Assembly: GCF_029846175.1 (NCBI RefSeq)
Contig: NZ_JARWAC010000008.1
Coordinates: 25,516-89,515, forward strand
Source of the DNA: Sphaerisporangium sp. TRM90804
Lineage (GTDB): Bacteria > Actinomycetota > Actinomycetes > Streptosporangiales > Streptosporangiaceae
Reading direction: 5' to 3'
DNA length: 64,000 nt
Of this stretch, positions 27,981 to 36,583 are shown piece after piece. The notes beneath the pieces are model-generated. The model was not told the DNA's origin. It saw only the letters and a program-made list of their open reading frames with translations, and searched no databases. Position 1 is the first letter of the stretch. Every line of letters starts with the position of its first letter. The translations under genes and the position numbers were made by a program.

Positions 27981-29084
27981 TCAGCCGCCGTCCTGCCCCC
28001 TCCGCCGCCGCCGGGACCACCCGATGGCCACGGCGACGAGCAGGTACGGCAGCGCGGCCAGGGCCAGCAGCTGCCCGGGCCCGGCCCAGGCCGAGCCCAC
28101 CGCGTAGGAGGCGAAGAACAGCACGGCCACCACCTCCGAGCCGAACCCGGCGATGGACGTCACGGTGGCCCGTGTGCGGTCGGGGACGCGGTCCTGCAGC
28201 CCGGCGTCGGCGTTGGCCGTCGCCCACTGGAACACCCCGCTCGCGACGGCGACGAGCGCCATCCCCGCGGGGTGGCCGCTCGCCGCCCCGGCGGCCAGGC
28301 AGACCGCCGCGGCGGCCAGCGCCGGCGCCGTCCACCGGGCGCCGCGGCCCGCGAGCCACCCGCCCAGCGTGGCGCCGGCCGTGTCCATCAGCACCAGCAG
28401 CGGCACCACGGCCGCGGCGACGCCGGTCGCCGCCGCCAGCAGGGGGACGTACTCGTCCAGGGCCCCGACCCCCATGAGCGCGGCGACCAGCACCGCCGAG
28501 CGGAGCACCGGGGGTGACCGCCGGACCTCGCCGAGGCCGTCGGTGAGCACCTTCAGGTAGCCGTCTCCCCGCTCCGCGGCGCCGCCGCGCGACTCCGGCA
28601 GCGCGCGCGCGGCGAGCGCGGCGAGCACCGTGGCGGCGACGCTGGCCACGCCCAGCGCCGTGTAGCCGCCGGCCGCCGTCACCGGGGCGGCGAGCGCCGT
28701 CGCGGCCAGGGCGGCGGTGTAGCCGAGCGCCTCGGACCGCCCGATCAGGCGCGCGTAGGACGCGGTGGCGCCCAGGCGGGCCAGCTCCTCGTACACCAGC
28801 GCCTGCAGCGCGCCGGAGCGCATGGCGCCGCCGGCGCCCCACAGCACGAAGCCCAGCGCGAAGGAGAGGTAGCCGGGCAGGAACGTCCACAGGGCGAAGC
28901 CGGCGCCGGCCAGCAGGGGCGCGGCCACGACCAGGCGGCGGCGCGAGAACCGGTCGGCCCACAGGCCGGACGGCACCTCGAGCGCGAACGCGGTGACCGA
29001 CCAGATGATGAACAGCGAGGAGATCTGCGCCGGGGACAGCCCGTGCTCGGCGAAGAGCACCGCGTACACGGGGTACAGCAGCAC
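27981..29084 (-). CDS. MFS transporter
   Basis: At least 367 aa, with about ten to twelve membrane helices. From the GTG at 29082-29084 the protein starts in the middle of helix 1 (LLYPVYAVLFAEHGLSPAQI). The same frame stays open for 14 more codons upstream and reads RRLYAYAFCEDLV, which looks like the natural N-terminus of this family. The only start-like codon there is a CTG at 29112-29114, so either a CTG start or a lost start is possible. The motif A region is LWADRFSRRRLVVAAPLLAG. The substrate is unknown. It is divergent from the ABC-F gene. Confidence 0.8.
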   Translation of the reverse strand: MLLYPVYAVLFAEHGLSPAQISSLFIIWSVTAFALEVPSGLWADRFSRRRLVVAAPLLAGAGFALWTFLPGYLSFALGFVLWGAGGAMRSGALQALVYEELARLGATASYARLIGRSEALGYTAALAATALAAPVTAAGGYTALGVASVAATVLAALAARALPESRGGAAERGDGYLKVLTDGLGEVRRSPPVLRSAVLVAALMGVGALDEYVPLLAAATGVAAAVVPLLVLMDTAGATLGGWLAGRGARWTAPALAAAAVCLAAGAASGHPAGMALVAVASGVFQWATANADAGLQDRVPDRTRATVTSIAGFGSEVVAVLFFASYAVGSAWAGPGQLLALAALPYLLVAVAIGWSRRRRRGQDGG

Positions 29085-29307
29085 GAGGTCTTCGCAGAAC
29101 GCGTAGGCGTACAGCCGGCGCGCGAGGGGTGACTCAGGTGAGGATCAATGTCGCCATGTCATGCGGCCAAGCTACAACGCCGCCCCACCCTGCGGGCAAC
29201 GGGTTTTCCCCGCGCGGGCGGGCAAGGCGGCCTTGACGCCCGATATGGGGGTGCGCCGGGAAGCCGGGTGTGGGTACCCTCCGCCGAGAAGCCGTGGAGG
29301 GATAGCC

Positions 29308-30918
29308 GTGTCGCATGTCGAGGTTGGCCGTCTGACGTACGTGCTGCCGGACGGGCGGCCGTTGCTGAACGACGTCTCGTTCCGGGTGGGCGAGGGGGTC
29401 AAGGCCGCGCTGGTCGGTCCGAACGGGGCGGGCAAGACCACGCTCATGCGCCTGATCGCGGGCGACGTGCGCCCGGTCGAGGGCAGTGTGGCGAGCTCCG
29501 GCGGGCTCGGCGTGATGCGCCAGTTCATCGGCGGAATCCGCGACGGCCGCAGCGTCCACGACCTGCTGCTGTCGGTGGCGCCCGACCGCGTGCGCGACGC
29601 CGCGCGGCGGCTGGAGGAGGCCGAGCTCGCGATGATGGAGCGCGAGGACACCAAGACGCAGATGCGCTACGCCCAGGCGATCACCGACTACACCGACGCC
29701 GGCGGCTACGACATCGAGGTGCTCTGGGACACCTGCACGATCGCCGCGCTCGGCGCCCCCTACGACCGGGTGAAGTACCGCGAGGTCAACACCCTGTCCG
29801 GCGGCGAGCAGAAGCGGCTGGTGCTGGAGGCTTTGCTGCGCGGCCCCGACCAGACCCTGCTGCTCGACGAGCCCGACAACTACCTCGACGTGCCCGGCAA
29901 GCTGTGGCTGGAGCAGGCGCTGCGCGAGACGCCCAAGACCGTCCTGCTGGTGTCGCACGACCGTCAGCTGCTGGCCAACGCGGCCGACCGCATCGTCACC
30001 GTGGAGTCCGGCGGCGTCTGGGTGCACGGCGGCGGCTTCGCCACCTACGCCGCCGCCCGCAGGGAGCGCAACGAGCGCCTCGACGAGCTGCGCCGCCGCT
30101 GGGACGAGGAGCACGCCAAGCTGAAGCGCCTGGTCACCATGCTGAAGCAGAAGGCGACGTACAACGACGGCATGGCCCCGGCCTACCACGCCGCCCAGAC
30201 CCGCCTGCGCCGGTTCGAGGAGGAGGGCCCTCCGGAGGTCGCGCCCAAGGACCAGCTGATCAGCATGCGCCTGCGCGGCGGCCGCACGGGCAAGAGGGCG
30301 GTCATCTGCGAGCGCCTGGAGCTGTCGGGCCTCATGCGCCCCTTCGATCTGGAGATCTGGTACGGCGAGCGCGTCGCGGTGCTGGGGTCGAACGGCTCGG
30401 GCAAGTCGCACTTCCTGCGCCTGGTCGCGGGTGAGGACGTCCGGCACACGGGCGTCGCCCGGCTCGGGGCGCGGGTGGTGCCCGGGCACTTCGCCCAGAC
30501 CCACGCCCGGCCCGAGCTGCGGGGCCGCACCCCCTGCGAGATCGTGATGACCGAGCACGCCCGGCTGAAGAACGAGGCCATGAAGGCGCTCGCCCGTTAC
30601 GAGCTGGCCGGCGCGGTCGCCGAGCGGCGGTTCGAGACGCTGTCCGGCGGCCAGCAGGCCCGGCTGCAGATCCTGATGCTGGAGCTGTCGGGCGCCACGC
30701 TGCTGCTGCTCGACGAGCCGACCGACAACCTCGACCTCGCCAGCGCCGAGGCGCTGCAGGAGGGCCTGGAGCGGTTCGACGGCACGGTGCTCGCGGTCAC
30801 GCACGACCGCTGGTTCGCGGCGAGCTTCGACCGCTACCTGGTGTTCGGCGCCGACGGCCGGGTGTACGAGGCGCCCGAGCCGGTGTGGGACGAGGCCAGG
30901 GTCGTCCGGGAGCGGTGA
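29308..30918 (+). CDS. ABC-F family ATP-binding protein
   Basis: The protein is 536 aa. The GTG at 29308 has GGAGGG seven bases upstream. It has two ATP-binding cassettes and no membrane segments. Cassette 1 has VGPNGAGKTTLMRLIAG, signature LSGGEQKRLVLEALL and Walker B LLLDEPDN. A linker with a charged helix pair (about 255-315) joins cassette 2, with GSNGSGKSHFLRLVAG, LSGGQQARLQILML and LLLDEPTDNLD. ABC-F proteins act on the ribosome as translation factors or antibiotic-resistance factors. Here the second Walker A has GKSH instead of GKST, and cassette 1 carries a 60-70 residue insertion before its signature. The antibiotic target, if any, is unknown. Confidence 0.93.
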   Translation: MSHVEVGRLTYVLPDGRPLLNDVSFRVGEGVKAALVGPNGAGKTTLMRLIAGDVRPVEGSVASSGGLGVMRQFIGGIRDGRSVHDLLLSVAPDRVRDAARRLEEAELAMMEREDTKTQMRYAQAITDYTDAGGYDIEVLWDTCTIAALGAPYDRVKYREVNTLSGGEQKRLVLEALLRGPDQTLLLDEPDNYLDVPGKLWLEQALRETPKTVLLVSHDRQLLANAADRIVTVESGGVWVHGGGFATYAAARRERNERLDELRRRWDEEHAKLKRLVTMLKQKATYNDGMAPAYHAAQTRLRRFEEEGPPEVAPKDQLISMRLRGGRTGKRAVICERLELSGLMRPFDLEIWYGERVAVLGSNGSGKSHFLRLVAGEDVRHTGVARLGARVVPGHFAQTHARPELRGRTPCEIVMTEHARLKNEAMKALARYELAGAVAERRFETLSGGQQARLQILMLELSGATLLLLDEPTDNLDLASAEALQEGLERFDGTVLAVTHDRWFAASFDRYLVFGADGRVYEAPEPVWDEARVVRER

Positions 30919-30974
30919 GCGCTACCAAGGCTGGGTGGCGGTAAAACTTCGTCCGGCACGCGCGTGTCGCGGGA

Positions 30975-31001
30975 GTCAGGCCTGACTAACCGGGCTATGA
31001 C
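30975..31001 (+). promoter_or_regulatory. Promoter and palindrome of the lipoprotein gene
   Basis: GTCAGGCCTGAC (30975-30986) is a perfect 12-bp palindrome lying where a -35 element would be. TATGAC (30996-31001) follows and sits six bases before the GTG start at 31008, so transcription is likely leaderless. The palindrome could be a repressor or activator site. Confidence 0.4.
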
Positions 31002-31007
31002 GGCCTT

Positions 31008-31835
31008 GTGACCCAGCGTAGTCGAAACACGACAGCACGCGGACTCGGCATCGTGGTCGTCGCAGTGGCGGTAGGAGCGCCGCTCGGCGGGTGCGGCGAG
31101 GAGCCGCGGCCCAAGGAGCTCCAGAAGCCCCTCGTGGTCCGAGAGCAGAGCTCGTCGGTCACCCAGGGGACCGGCGGGTACGTGGTGACCTGGGCGGGCG
31201 TGATCGCCAACCCCAACCGGTGGCACTTCGGCGAGAACGTCGCGGCCACCGTCATCGGGCGCGACATCGCGGGCAAGGAGGTCGTCCACACCGAGCAGCC
31301 GCTGGACGCCGTCCCGCCGGCGGGGTCGCTGAGGTTCACCGGCCAGGCCCTGGCGTCGTCCAAGCCGATCGACGTGCGGGTCACGTTCAGGCCGGCCCAG
31401 TGGCGCAAGGCGGCCCGGATCCCGTCGGCGTTCGTGCCGTTCCCGATCTCGGCCGCCAACACCGAGAAGCTGGGCAACGGCTCCTACCTGGTGACCGGCG
31501 CGGTCGGCAACCCGTACCAGAAGGCGGCGACGAGCCTGGTCGTGACCGCGCTGCTGCGCGACAAGGCCGGCAAGCTCGTCGGCGGCGCCAGCACCTACGT
31601 GGACGACGTGCGCACGGGCGCGCCCCGCCGGTTCGTGCTCACCGTCGAGGGGCTCGCCGGCACCGGGCAGGTGGCGCGCACCGACATCACCGCGCGCACC
31701 TGGGGCTCCAGCGCCAGGCCCTACGAGGAGCTGGCCCTGAGCGGCGCGGCGCCGCCGGGGATGACGAAGCCGAAGACGCCGCCGTTCGCCCGTGACCGGG
31801 GAAGCCAAGCCATGCCGACCGAACGCCGGCCGTGA
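31008..31835 (+). CDS. Secreted lipoprotein, unknown
   Basis: The protein is 275 aa, starting at the GTG at 31008. An Arg-rich start and hydrophobic stretch (GLGIVVVAVAVGAPLGG) end in the lipobox LGGC, with Cys29 as the lipid site. The mature part repeats a beta-rich unit twice: GGYVVTWAGVIANPNRWHFG and GSYLVTGAVGNPYQKAATSL, each followed by an AGKEV/AGKLV turn. This looks like two FxLYD / Ig-like domains (inference). It is anchored outside the membrane; the role is unknown. The gene overlaps no neighbour; the next gene starts 86 bp on. Confidence 0.75.
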   Translation: MTQRSRNTTARGLGIVVVAVAVGAPLGGCGEEPRPKELQKPLVVREQSSSVTQGTGGYVVTWAGVIANPNRWHFGENVAATVIGRDIAGKEVVHTEQPLDAVPPAGSLRFTGQALASSKPIDVRVTFRPAQWRKAARIPSAFVPFPISAANTEKLGNGSYLVTGAVGNPYQKAATSLVVTALLRDKAGKLVGGASTYVDDVRTGAPRRFVLTVEGLAGTGQVARTDITARTWGSSARPYEELALSGAAPPGMTKPKTPPFARDRGSQAMPTERRP

Positions 31836-31921
31836 GCGCGGGGCTGACGATTCCCGAAACCGGAGGCGGCGATCCGGCGCCGCTGTGGATCTTGAAATCA
31901 TCGGCGGGCTACGGTACATGC

Positions 31922-33028
31922 ATGACTTCCCCCCGGATTGTCGTGTTCGGCGCCACCGGCTTCACCGGACGGCTCACCGTCGAGGCGCTCGTCGCGCAGG
32001 GAGCCCACCCCGTCCTGGCGGGGCGCGACGCCGCCCGCCTGGAGGCGCTGGCGTCCTCGCTGCCGGTGGAGCTGCCCACCGCGGTCGCCGACGTGAACCG
32101 CCCGGCCACGCTGCGGCGGCTGCTGCAGCCGGGCGGCGTCCTGATCTCCACCGTGGGGCCGTTCGCCCGCTGGGGGGAGCCGGCCGTGGAGGCGGCGATC
32201 GAGGCGGGCGCGATCTACCTGGACACGACGGGCGAGCCGACGTTCATCCGGCGCATCTTCCAGCGGTACGGCCCGGCAGCCGCGGCCTCCGGCGCCACGT
32301 TGCTGACGGCGTTCGGGTACGACTACGTGCCGGGCAACCTGGCGGCCTCCCTGGCGCTGAGGAAGGCCGGCCCCGAAGCGGTCCGCGTGGACGTCGGGTA
32401 TTTCGTGCAGGGGAATGTGTCCCGGCGGGCAAGCAGGGGCACCCGGGCGTCCGCGGTCGGAATGCTGCTCGAGCCCATGTACGGTTTCAGAGACGGCCGC
32501 ATTCTTCGAGAACACGGGCGTACCCGAATATTCTTCGTAAACGGCCGCCGGCGGCACGGCCTCTCCGTGGGCGCCTCCGAGCACTTCGCCCTTCCTCGTA
32601 CGCATTCCGGGCTGCGCGAGGTGAACGTCTATCTCGGCTGGCTCGGCGGGCTCACCAAAGCCGCCGGCGTGCTGGCGCGGGCTACGCCTTACGTCGCGGT
32701 CATCCCCGGCGCCAAGCGGGCCACCGACGCCGTGGCCGATCGGGTGATCAGGTCGGCCAGCCGCGACCCCGCCCCCTCCTCGGGCGGCCCGACGATCTCC
32801 TCCCAGGTCATCGCCGAGGCCTTCGACCGGGCCGGACGCAGGCTGGCGGCGGTGGAGCTGCACGGCGGAGACCCCTATGACTACACCGGCCGCCTGCTGG
32901 CGTGGGCCGGCGTCACCGCGGCCGCCCAGGGCGTGAGCGCCCGCGGGGCCGTGGGCCCGGTGGAGGCGTTCGGCCTCGACGCGTTGGTGGAGGGCTGCGC
33001 GGAGGCGGGGCTGCGCGAGCAGGTCTGA
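31922..33028 (+). CDS. Saccharopine-dehydrogenase-like NAD(P)-binding protein
   Basis: The protein is 368 aa; the ATG at 31922 starts right before the Rossmann strand. IVVFGATGFTGRLTVEALVA is the nucleotide-binding turn (GxTGxxG). ADVNRPATLRRLLQPGGVLI, STVGPFARWGEPAVEAAIEA and YLDTTGEPTFIRRIFQRYGP are the hallmarks of the trans-acting enoyl reductase / saccharopine reductase-like group. True saccharopine dehydrogenase is not implied; relatives act on lipids or ketides. No partner synthase lies nearby, so the substrate is open. Confidence 0.85.
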   Translation: MTSPRIVVFGATGFTGRLTVEALVAQGAHPVLAGRDAARLEALASSLPVELPTAVADVNRPATLRRLLQPGGVLISTVGPFARWGEPAVEAAIEAGAIYLDTTGEPTFIRRIFQRYGPAAAASGATLLTAFGYDYVPGNLAASLALRKAGPEAVRVDVGYFVQGNVSRRASRGTRASAVGMLLEPMYGFRDGRILREHGRTRIFFVNGRRRHGLSVGASEHFALPRTHSGLREVNVYLGWLGGLTKAAGVLARATPYVAVIPGAKRATDAVADRVIRSASRDPAPSSGGPTISSQVIAEAFDRAGRRLAAVELHGGDPYDYTGRLLAWAGVTAAAQGVSARGAVGPVEAFGLDALVEGCAEAGLREQV

Positions 33029-33259
33029 CCCCTCAGGCGGGCGACCGGCGCGGCGGGGTGCCGCCGCCGCGTGCATATGTGATCAGCAGTAAATACCGTG
33101 TAAAACGGGAAAAATGGTGATGTCAACACTTCTGGCGGCCTTGTCGTGCGCGCTGGAGTGTCACACGCGGATATGTCTTACCTGATCGTGATATGAACTG
33201 CAAGTCCTGCCAAACAATCTTGCTCGCTTTCATTACGCTAGTAACGAAGGCAGGTCATT

Positions 33260-33313
33260 GTGAGGGAAACACTGGAGCGAGCAGTTACGAAGCCTTTACT
33301 GTCGGTTATATGA
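33260..33313 (+). CDS. Possible 17-residue leader peptide, coupled to the sigma fusion gene
   Basis: GTG at 33260 opens a 17-codon frame (MRETLERAVTKPLLSVI) whose TGA overlaps the ATG of the next gene as ATGA. AGG lies five bases upstream. It contains rare codons for such a genome (TTA, ATA, CGA, GCA). Coupled leader peptides of this form can gate translation of the downstream gene. It may also be a chance frame in AT-rich promoter DNA. Confidence 0.25.
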   Translation: MRETLERAVTKPLLSVI

Positions 33314-35154
33314 ATGACAGCGACCTGGTCGAGGCCCTGCGCGCCCGCGATCCCGGCGCCCTCGCTGCCCTCTATGACGGCTACGCCGAGGGCATCTACC
33401 GATACGCCTGGGCCGTGCTCCAGAGCTCCGACGGCGCGCAGGTGGTGCTGCGTGACACGATGATCGCCGCGGAGGCGCACATCCACGCGCTCGCCGACGC
33501 CCGGCGGGTGCGTGCCTGGCTCTACGCGCTGGCACGCGGAGAGTGCGCGCGCAGGCGGTCCTCGATCCCCCCCGCCGGTCGCGAGGAGTCCGCACCGGAC
33601 GACCCCGCGGTGCCCGGCACGCACGACGGCGACATGCGGCTGGTCGCCGCCGGCGCGGTCGCGGCCCTGCCGGGTCACGAGCGCGAGGCCCTCGACCTGC
33701 TGACCCGGCACGAGATCCCCGGCGAGGAGCTCGCCGCCGTGCTGGGGGTGGACGCCGACACCGCCGAGCGGCTGCGGCAGGCGGCGGGCCGGCGCCTGGA
33801 GTCGCTGGTCACCAGCGAGATCCTCGCCCGCAACGCCAACGGCGACTGCCCCGCGCGCGGGCGCATCCAGGCCGGGCTCTCCTGGCCGCTCGACCCGCCG
33901 GCCCGCGAGCGGCTGCTGGAGCACAGCGAGCTGTGCGAGCTGTGCGCCCCGCACCGCGAGCGCCGCGTCTCCGCGGCGAAGGTCTTCGCCCTGCTGCCCG
34001 CCGTCACCGCGCCCGAGACCCTGCGGGTGCGGGTGATGAGCTGCTTCATCGACCCCGAGCTCGTCCCCTACCGCCGGTACGTCGCGCGCCGCACCGGGTT
34101 GCTCGCCGCCGACGGGTTTCCGGCCGGCGACGCCAAAGGGCGTCGTCTCCGGCCTCAGGTCGTTGCGGGCACGATGGCGGCGGTCGCGGTCGTCGCCGCC
34201 GCGGTAGTCCTCGTCGGCGCCGTCCACGGGGCCGGCGGGCGGCTCTCCGGCGACGCCGACGCGCTGACGCCGGCCCGCGCCCGGTCCGGCGCCCCGGCCG
34301 TCTCCGGCCATGCTCCGTCGGGACGCTCGGGGGGCTTGCCGACCCTCACCCCGATCGTCGAGGCCGTCCCGTCCACCGTGCCCATGGCGGTCCTGCGTCA
34401 GGGCGCCGGCGTGCCCGGTCTCGCCCCGGTTCCCACGCTGCTTCCGACCCCGCCGGTGCCGGTGCCCACGGTTCCACGGCCGCCGTCGGCCTCGCCCCCG
34501 CCCGTGCCGCTCCCCTCGCCGACGACCGAGCCGCCCGAGGTCATCGCGCCCACGGCTCCGCCCTCCGACCAGGTCGGGCCGCCCCAGCCGCCGCGTGAGC
34601 ATCCGCCGGCCAAGCCGCCCCCGCCGGTGGACCACCAGAACGGCCCGCCGCCTACCCCCTGCCCGCCCACGGCCAAGCCCGTCCCGCCCGCCTCCCCTCC
34701 GCAGTCCGCCCGCCCGACCCTGGCGCCCATGCCACCCGGCGGCCCGCAGGGCGAACAGGGCCGCGAGGGCCCGCGCAAAGACCATCACGCGGGAGAGTCC
34801 CTTCCCGGGCCGCGCGGCGGCGCGGGGGAAGGCGGGGCGGGCGAGCCGCCACGACGGCCCCCCGCCGAGCCCGCGCACGATCTTGTCGCCGAGGCGCGTG
34901 TGGCCACTGCCGGTGAGCCCCGCGAGACGGGTGGCGGAGAACCGCGTGGGACGGGTGGCGGAGAACCGCGTGGGACGGGTGGCGGAGGGCTCCGCGAGGT
35001 GGGCGGCGGTGAACCGCGTGAGGCGGGGGGCGCGGGGCCGAGTGAGGCGAACGGCGGTGAGCCGCGTGAGGCGGGGTGGGACGGCCGGGAGGGCTCGCGG
35101 CAGGGCCCGTCGGGGGGAGCCCCGGCCGGTTCACACGCCCTGGCGCCGCGGTAG
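33310..35154 (+). CDS. ECF sigma-like protein fused to a zinc anti-sigma motif, membrane helix and Pro-rich tail
   Basis: The protein is 614 aa. The ATG at 33310 begins MNDSDLVEALRARDPGALAA, a sigma-70 region 2 start. Region 4-like helices are at about 110-170 (AALPGHEREALDLLTRHEIP, GEELAAVLGVDADTAERLRQ). Then comes HSELCELC (His205, Cys209, Cys212), an exact H-x3-C-x2-C zinc anti-sigma signature. One membrane helix follows at about 284-310 (VVAGTMAAVAVVAAAVVLVG), and then about 300 residues of Pro-rich and Gly-Glu-Pro-Arg repeat sequence outside the membrane. It resembles sigma factors tethered and silenced by their own C-terminus. The ribosome site is weak; the start overlaps a possible leader frame. 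Confidence 0.8.
   Translation: MNDSDLVEALRARDPGALAALYDGYAEGIYRYAWAVLQSSDGAQVVLRDTMIAAEAHIHALADARRVRAWLYALARGECARRRSSIPPAGREESAPDDPAVPGTHDGDMRLVAAGAVAALPGHEREALDLLTRHEIPGEELAAVLGVDADTAERLRQAAGRRLESLVTSEILARNANGDCPARGRIQAGLSWPLDPPARERLLEHSELCELCAPHRERRVSAAKVFALLPAVTAPETLRVRVMSCFIDPELVPYRRYVARRTGLLAADGFPAGDAKGRRLRPQVVAGTMAAVAVVAAAVVLVGAVHGAGGRLSGDADALTPARARSGAPAVSGHAPSGRSGGLPTLTPIVEAVPSTVPMAVLRQGAGVPGLAPVPTLLPTPPVPVPTVPRPPSASPPPVPLPSPTTEPPEVIAPTAPPSDQVGPPQPPREHPPAKPPPPVDHQNGPPPTPCPPTAKPVPPASPPQSARPTLAPMPPGGPQGEQGREGPRKDHHAGESLPGPRGGAGEGGAGEPPRRPPAEPAHDLVAEARVATAGEPRETGGGEPRGTGGGEPRGTGGGGLREVGGGEPREAGGAGPSEANGGEPREAGWDGREGSRQGPSGGAPAGSHALAPR
34912..35079 (+). repeat. Seven 24-bp tandem repeats coding for GEPRxxGG units
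   Basis: Seven in-frame 24-bp units encode GEPRETGG, GEPRGTGG (twice, the copies nearly identical in DNA), GGLREVGG, GEPREAGG, AGPSEANG and GEPREAGW. They lie in the C-terminal tail of the sigma fusion protein and are likely to vary in number between strains. Confidence 0.85.
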
Positions 35155-35176
35155 GGCGTCCGGCGGCGAGCGGCCC

Positions 35177-35833
35177 GTGTTCACGCTCCGAGACGACTCC
35201 CATCCGGGGGTCAGGGTGTGCCCGCACCCCGTCGCGCCCGAGCTGGCCCGGCTGGTGCCCCGGGCGCACCGCGTCGGCTGGCCCGTCTGGCTCGACCCCG
35301 GGCCGCGCAAGCTGCGCGGCGTGCTCGACCTGTGCCGGCTGCAGACCGCACGTGGCCTGGCCGTGCTCTCCTGGCTGTCCCGCGGCGGGCTCCCGGCCGA
35401 CGTCGGGTGGCTGTGGCCGTCCCACCGCCTGACCGGCCCCCGCCAGCACCTCATGTACGACGCCGCGGCGGCCGTGCCCGACATCGTGCTCGGCCTGGTG
35501 ACCGCCAACTGGACATGGGTGCTCGACACCCGCTTCGCCGGGCAGGTCACCGCCCCCTACCTGGCGGGCACGGCCTACCCGGACGACGGCTACACCGCCG
35601 CCCAGGCGACCGTCACGCTCCTGCGCATCTGGGAGCGGCACGCCGAGGCCAGGCCCGCGCTGGGCGCGGCCTGGGCCGCCGGGCGCACCCTCACCGACTG
35701 GTGCAAGGCGGCCGAGATCCGCGCCGCCCACGGCCGTGAGGCCCCGGTCTTCACCTATCCACGCGGCCCCGCGCCGCCGCCCACCGGGCTGCGCCCATGG
35801 CTGACACGGCTGCTGCGCCTCGACTCACCGTGA
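35177..35833 (+). CDS. Conserved hypothetical protein
   Basis: The protein is 218 aa. The GTG at 35177 is the first sensible start after the preceding gene ends at 35154. It is Trp-rich and soluble (HRVGWPVWLDPGPRKLRGVL; RLQTARGLAVLSWLSRGGLP; VTANWTWVLDTRFAGQVTAP; TAAQATVTLLRIWERHAEAR). I recognise no family. The 22-bp gap to the sigma fusion suggests the two are co-transcribed, so it may be its partner. Confidence 0.65.
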   Translation: MFTLRDDSHPGVRVCPHPVAPELARLVPRAHRVGWPVWLDPGPRKLRGVLDLCRLQTARGLAVLSWLSRGGLPADVGWLWPSHRLTGPRQHLMYDAAAAVPDIVLGLVTANWTWVLDTRFAGQVTAPYLAGTAYPDDGYTAAQATVTLLRIWERHAEARPALGAAWAAGRTLTDWCKAAEIRAAHGREAPVFTYPRGPAPPPTGLRPWLTRLLRLDSP

Positions 35834-35961
35834 CCGCTCACCGCGACCCGGCTCGCCGGGACCGGGCGCTGTGACCACCCGGCTCGCCGAGGCCGGGCTC
35901 ACCCCGCTCGCCGTGCCCGGTTCGCGGTGACCGCCGGCTCGCCCTGGACCGCCCCGGCGGC

Positions 35962-36483
35962 TCAGTGGGCGCCGCCGCCGTAGGCGTCGCCTCCGCTCGC
36001 CACGTGGTCGAGGTGGCGCTTGATGCTGCGGTGGATCTCCACCTCGGCCTCCACGCGCCCCACCCAGTTGGCGCCCTCGACCGACTTGCCGGGCTCGAGA
36101 TCCTTGTAGACCTCGAAGAAGTGCTGGATCTCCAGCCGGTCGAACTCCGGAACGTGGTGGATGTCGCGGATGTGCTCCATGCGGGGGTCGGTCGCGGGCA
36201 CGCAGAGGACCTTGTCGTCCCCGCCCTTCTCGTCGGTCATCCGGAACATGCCCACCGCCCGGCAGCTGATGAGGCAGCCGGGGAAGGTCGGCTCCTGCAG
36301 GAGGACCAGCGCGTCGAGGGGGTCGCCGTCCTCGCCCAGAGTCTCCTCGATGAAACCGTAGTCGGCGGGGTACTGCGTGGAGGTGAAGAGAAGGCGGTCC
36401 AGCCGGATGCGGCCCGTCTTGTGATCGACCTCGTACTTGTTGCGTTGTCCTTTCGGAATCTCAACGACAACGTCGAACTCCAC
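35962..36483 (-). CDS. ppa: Inorganic pyrophosphatase
   Basis: The protein is 173 aa. The GTG at 36481-36483 has GGAGG six bases upstream and gives the usual start ([20 protein letters not shown]). It is a family I soluble pyrophosphatase. The metal-binding signature is [11 protein letters not shown], with the paired Asp residues, plus [11 protein letters not shown] and [16 protein letters not shown]. It hydrolyses PPi to drive biosynthesis. It is divergent from dacB with a short shared promoter region (about 100 bp). Confidence 0.97.
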   Translation of the reverse strand: MEFDVVVEIPKGQRNKYEVDHKTGRIRLDRLLFTSTQYPADYGFIEETLGEDGDPLDALVLLQEPTFPGCLISCRAVGMFRMTDEKGGDDKVLCVPATDPRMEHIRDIHHVPEFDRLEIQHFFEVYKDLEPGKSVEGANWVGRVEAEVEIHRSIKRHLDHVASGGDAYGGGAH

Positions 36484-36583
36484 TACGTTCCTCCGCTCAG
36501 GCCTGTCGGGGTACTCCCGACTGGGCATTAATGTCTCGTAGGCGTATATCCAGGATGACGCATGCGGGAAAGAGGTCGGTGAG

